Below, in pieces: positions 11,857 to 14,630 of a DNA stretch of 14,630 nt. The translations under genes were made by a program, and so were the position numbers. The stretch is from Myxococcales bacterium (GTDB lineage Bacteria > Myxococcota_A > Polyangia > Fen-1088). Within the stretch, counting starts at the first letter, position 1, and every line of letters starts with the position of its first letter. The stretch lies in the NCBI GenBank assembly GCA_003170035.1, contig PMZX01000525.1, forward strand, positions 1 through 14,630, given 5' to 3'. Under the pieces are notes generated by a model. It was not told where the DNA came from. It was given only the letters and a program-made list of their open reading frames with translations, and made no database searches.

Positions 11857-12118
11857 CGGTATATCCCTCCTTCTGTTTCCACTCCACGAACCGAGCGTCA
11901 TCCTCGCGCTTCCATTCGATCCACTTCTTCCTCGCTTCGTCGTCGGGATACATTGCGCGATAGCCGACCAGCATATCGGCCGACAGGTTCGCGCGGGTCG
12001 CCAGATAGTCACTGTATCGCTGGTCGCGCATGTCTCGCCTATTCTCGCGCGCCATGAAGAGCGCCCCCGCGATGACAAGGATCACGAGCACGACGAACGC
12101 GAGCGCCCACGCACTCAT
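11849..12118 (-). CDS. Single-pass membrane protein (89 aa)
   Basis: Residues 2-22 (AWALAFVVLVILVIAGALFMA) form one strongly hydrophobic membrane segment, followed by a basic stretch (RENRRDMRDQR) and a charged helical C-terminal part with DEARKKWIEWKREDD. Basic residues after the segment predict a cytoplasmic C-terminus. I chose the ATG at 12118; a longer frame to 12193 overlaps the upstream Cys-rich gene. The stop overlaps the next gene by 8 bases (ATGAGTGA). Small membrane proteins of phages may be holins, spanin parts or superinfection-exclusion factors, but no endolysin lies nearby and no family is clear. Function unassigned. Confidence 0.68.
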   Translation of the reverse strand: MSAWALAFVVLVILVIAGALFMARENRRDMRDQRYSDYLATRANLSADMLVGYRAMYPDDEARKKWIEWKREDDARFVEWKQKEGYTDE

Positions 12119-12363
12119 AGCGGCACCAGCGCGCTCAGCCGCCGCGATGCCTCCGCAAGAGACCTGTGCCAGCAGATATCGCATAGCCCACACATGCCGG
12201 CGGTCCCGGTCTTAGGCGCCCGCTTTCTGCGCCAGCACTCGAAGCAAAGCCCCAGTCGCCACAAGACCCAACGCATCTGGCGCCCCGTTGTTTCTCCTAC
12301 TCCCGTTGGAATCACATGCGGCCCGCCCTGGGTCGCAACCACATTGCTAAGATAGTAGCTCAT
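12115..12363 (-). CDS. Cys-rich putative zinc-binding protein (82 aa)
   Basis: An 82-aa protein with two Cys pairs: CFEC (residues about 39-42) and a CGLCDIC cluster (about 58-64), followed by a nearby His (WHRS). CxxC ... CxxC at about 17 residues spacing is a zinc-ribbon-like layout, with spare Cys. The stretch between the pairs is basic (RRKRAPKTG), which suggests nucleic-acid or protein contact. The ATG at 12363 overlaps the upstream glycosyltransferase-like stop as ATGA; GGGG lies 6 bases before it. Zinc binding is inferred from spacing only, and its target is unknown. Confidence 0.65.
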   Translation of the reverse strand: MSYYLSNVVATQGGPHVIPTGVGETTGRQMRWVLWRLGLCFECWRRKRAPKTGTAGMCGLCDICWHRSLAEASRRLSALVPL

Positions 12364-13946
12364 AGCAGCCCCAACGCGCGAAGTTCTCGCTGCACTTCTG
12401 GGTGGTCCGCCCGGTGGTGAGACCAGAACTGCCTGATCGACGCCGCCCCGTGGTTGCTCCACGCCACTGCGGTCACCGCCTCGGGCATCTTGTCAAGAGC
12501 GAAATTCCCGATGGCGTTCCAGTCGGTGAAGTCAGTCGCCCACATCCGTTCAGCGCCACCGACGAACGCCCAGAACGCTTCCATGACCGACCTCGGGAAT
12601 TGGAACGGGTACCGGCACATTGTCTCGCGCGTGGGCTCGTAGTCCAAAAGGTTGGCCGTCTTTTGCTTCCAGCACTGCGCCGCCCCCGCCTCTTCCCATG
12701 GCCGCCAGAGCACCACGGGCCGCGTGATGTTGATCGTCGGGTCCGTCTGGATGTCCACGGGACGCGTGAACACACAGTCGCTGTCCACAAATACGAACGC
12801 CTGGGCGTCGCTGCGCTGATGCACGCCGAGCCGCTCGATGGCCGCCGCCTTGCCGGATTCTGCACCGGGTGCGTAGTCCTTCTTCAGTATGACTTTGGCG
12901 TTCTTGGGTAGACCAGCCGGCACCGGGTAGCTCCCTTCCAGCAGCACGAGCAGATTGCGATAGCCCGTCACACGGTCCAGGCTGCGGAATAGGTACGGAA
13001 GCCAGTCGTAGTCAGGCGGGAATGTCGTCAGCACTAGGTCGGTGACGACGGGCTCACTCGCTTTCTCTTCGGGCTCCTCCACCGTGTAGTACTGGGCATG
13101 GTTTGGCGCTGTCTCTTGCGCTACCTCTTTCTTCAACAGCATCCGCGCACACCACCAGGCGCTTTCGTCCTTCACGTTCGCCAGCCAAGCGTGATAGCGA
13201 CCCAACGTTGCGAACACCGACGGGCTGATGTCCTCGGCCCCATACAAGTTGATCACCGGAGAGGACGTGCCAAGCTCCCTCAGTAGAGCGCTCGCATGGA
13301 AGCAGTCCCAGACCATCCCCGGCGGGCACATGTGCAGACTTTTGCTGTCAGCCCAACAAGACATCTCCATCACCAGGGTTCCGCTGACATGCTCAGGACA
13401 GCAGGGGCCTGCCTCCATTCGTCGGCCCGTTACGCGCTTGCCCTCGGCGAGGCTCCTGGCGTGCGCGCGCTTTACCGTGTCTATCCAATCCCACCGAAGA
13501 GGCATCCCGTCAGGCTCGACACAGAATACGCTGCTGTATGACCATGTGTTGCTGTAGCGGGCATAGCAGGCGTCCAACGTCCCCGCCCATAAACCGTAGC
13601 AGCCGTCAGGATACCCGCTCAGCCTGCGCTGACTCTGAATCGGGGCAACGGGAAATTTGCCACTGCAGTAGTGGATGGCTTCCCAAAGTTGGACATTGGC
13701 CATCGTCATGTCCACGTCGAACCGCGCGGCGAAAATCAGCATGACATCATCACGGGGCACCGGCTCTAGATCCGCGATGAAACGCACTAGCCGCATCGCC
13801 GCGCCCTGATCTCCCGGGTAGAATTGAACAGCAACGGCCAGGGGGAGTGGGTGATGATTGGACGTGGTGGCCCGTAGGGCCTCTTCGACAACGAGTGTCG
13901 TGGTGGCCGTTGCGCCTAGAGGGCTCTGCTCGATTTGGTGCTTCAT
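12360..13946 (-). CDS. Two-domain glycosyltransferase-like protein
   Basis: A 528-aa protein with two GT-A-like halves. The N-terminal domain (about 34-270) opens LPLAVAVQFYPGD, carries EPD at 144-146 in a VFCVEPDGMPLRWDW pattern in place of a DxD metal site, and later HVSGTLVM. The C-terminal domain (about 302-510) opens LVLTTFPPDYDWLPYLF, like DUF6492-type glycosyltransferases, has VFVDSDCVF with DSD at 388-390 as DxD motif, then FTDWNAIG (473-480), and a His near SNHG. Such enzymes transfer a sugar from a nucleotide sugar; here the target could be phage or host surface glycans, DNA or a protein. The ATG at 13946 overlaps the previous stop as ATGA. Domain type is fairly sure, substrate unknown. 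The N-terminal EPD may be weakly active or binding-only. Confidence 0.78.
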   Translation of the reverse strand: MKHQIEQSPLGATATTTLVVEEALRATTSNHHPLPLAVAVQFYPGDQGAAMRLVRFIADLEPVPRDDVMLIFAARFDVDMTMANVQLWEAIHYCSGKFPVAPIQSQRRLSGYPDGCYGLWAGTLDACYARYSNTWSYSSVFCVEPDGMPLRWDWIDTVKRAHARSLAEGKRVTGRRMEAGPCCPEHVSGTLVMEMSCWADSKSLHMCPPGMVWDCFHASALLRELGTSSPVINLYGAEDISPSVFATLGRYHAWLANVKDESAWWCARMLLKKEVAQETAPNHAQYYTVEEPEEKASEPVVTDLVLTTFPPDYDWLPYLFRSLDRVTGYRNLLVLLEGSYPVPAGLPKNAKVILKKDYAPGAESGKAAAIERLGVHQRSDAQAFVFVDSDCVFTRPVDIQTDPTINITRPVVLWRPWEEAGAAQCWKQKTANLLDYEPTRETMCRYPFQFPRSVMEAFWAFVGGAERMWATDFTDWNAIGNFALDKMPEAVTAVAWSNHGAASIRQFWSHHRADHPEVQRELRALGLL

Positions 13947-14176
13947 CGTCCCGCTCTCGCCAGTGCGGCCTGTAGTCGCTCCGTAGTTTCGTGGATCTGC
14001 CGCCTCAGCGCCATGCAAATCGCGCACCTGACGCCACCGCCGTTCGCCCTGGCGTCTCGGTACAGCGCCCTGAACCGCACGCGTTCCGCTGGGCTCAGCA
14101 GGCGTTCACATGCGGCCTTGGTGGCGTGGTCATCCTCGAGCGCGACCACCGGATCGGCGATGCGTGCAGTGGTCAC
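13943..14176 (-). CDS. Small CxxC hypothetical protein (77 aa)
   Basis: A 77-aa mostly helical protein. I chose the GTG at 14176, which overlaps the upstream stop as GTGA and has GAGG 7 bases before it; longer starts to 14236 lie inside the previous gene. The middle is basic and helical (SPAERVRFRALYRDAR), then a CAIC pair at about residues 51-54 with a helix after it (RRQIHETTERLQAALAR). One CxxC alone could bind metal only as part of a dimer or with His. I do not recognise a family. The next gene is the glycosyltransferase-like one. Confidence 0.63.
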   Translation of the reverse strand: MTTARIADPVVALEDDHATKAACERLLSPAERVRFRALYRDARANGGGVRCAICMALRRQIHETTERLQAALARAGR

Positions 14177-14630
14177 TCCGCAGCCTCTTCCAGCCAGTGC
14201 AGGAACGTGGCCATCGGCGTGACAATGTCGTAGCAACGTAGCACCTCGAACTGGCGCAGCGCTTCCGAGAATGCCTCCCTTCGTCCCTTGGCCTCGGCGG
14301 CTGCCAGTTCCTTCGCGCGTTCGGTTGGGCCAGACGCGCCGGTTAAGCTACACAGTGAGCAAGTGCAATCGGTGGCGTGACACCAGCTTGGTAGGTTAAC
14401 AGCCGGCTTGTCTCCCGCCTGGCCCGCGCGCTCGGCGTCGATGCGGGCAAGAAGCTGACTAGCGATGGAAATGTCCTCCTCTGGCGATATCGCAGACCCG
14501 TTCACACAATACCGAAGCGTGGCCTCCAGCTCCGAGTCCCGCGCCTTGAGCCGGTCACACATGGCCAAGGCTGTATGAAGATCACCCTCCAAAACAGAAC
14601 GTGGCCACGGAGTCAGCTCCTCCACACGCG
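14173..14630 (-). CDS. Cys-cluster hypothetical protein, 5' end at window edge
   Basis: The frame is open to the right edge, so the start may lie outside; a GTG at 14625 would give 150 aa, and an ATG at 14562 would give 129. A charged helical N-terminal half (LKARDSELEATLRY) leads to a cysteine cluster, CHATDCTCSLCSL, with C-x4-C-x-C-x2-C spacing, a plausible metal site. Then follows a helix AKGRREAFSEALRQFEVLR, sharing GRREAF with the 59-aa protein at 10448. It ends in an acidic helix (FLHWLEEAAE). I do not recognise a family; the stop overlaps the next start as GTGA. Confidence 0.62.
   Translation of the reverse strand, partial: RVEELTPWPRSVLEGDLHTALAMCDRLKARDSELEATLRYCVNGSAISPEEDISIASQLLARIDAERAGQAGDKPAVNLPSWCHATDCTCSLCSLTGASGPTERAKELAAAEAKGRREAFSEALRQFEVLRCYDIVTPMATFLHWLEEAAE

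Noticed and set aside
11857..12078. N-terminal extension of the 85-aa gene
   Set aside because: The extension is a shadow of the membrane-protein gene, while the ATG at 11856 has a near-perfect ribosome site.
12402..12911. Plus-strand 169-codon frame opposite the glycosyltransferase-like gene
   Set aside because: Antisense shadow with an Arg, Pro and His-rich product.
1..14630. tRNA genes, CRISPR arrays, insertion sequences, integrase or attachment sites
   Set aside because: I looked for cloverleaf-like segments, spaced direct repeats, transposase-like proteins and terminal inverted repeats and saw none that I could support.

Overview
This window is part of a tailed double-stranded DNA phage (Caudoviricetes) genome or prophage, with GC-rich coding sequence. 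The evidence is a recognisable large terminase subunit with ATPase and nuclease motifs, a portal protein, a charged coiled-coil scaffold-like protein, an HK97-type major capsid candidate, and a tail-fibre-like protein, in the gene order usual for such phages. I see no integrase, excisionase, replication, lysis or tRNA gene, so lifestyle cannot be decided and the host is not identifiable from this sequence. The proteins do not closely match any phage I know by name.

Almost everything is on the minus strand, so genes read from right to left. The right third (14630 to about 9560) is a string of accessory genes: a Cys-cluster protein cut by the window edge, a CxxC protein, a two-domain glycosyltransferase-like protein of 528 aa, a Cys-rich putative zinc-binding protein, a single-pass membrane protein, and many small unknown genes. 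These include three of 54 to 59 aa that length-limited gene callers would miss. One frame at 10943-11194 looks coding but holds two internal stops. A GNAT-like acetyltransferase and an unknown 104-aa protein lead into the terminase.

The middle (9625 to 5117) holds terminase, then a single plus-strand gene for a small helix-turn-helix-like protein, then an unknown 101-aa gene, the portal, and three tiny genes (61, 26 and 63 aa). The left third (5119 to 1) holds the scaffold, capsid, two unknown genes, a candidate head-tail adaptor and the tail-fibre-like gene that runs off the left edge.

The minus-strand genes are tightly coupled. Most junctions are ATGA, GTGA, TGATG, TAATG or 8-base overlaps, implying a few long polycistronic messages with translational coupling. 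The head genes together would build a procapsid: portal at one vertex, scaffold inside, capsid shell outside, terminase as packaging motor and the adaptor joining head to tail. No capsid maturation protease is visible in the window.
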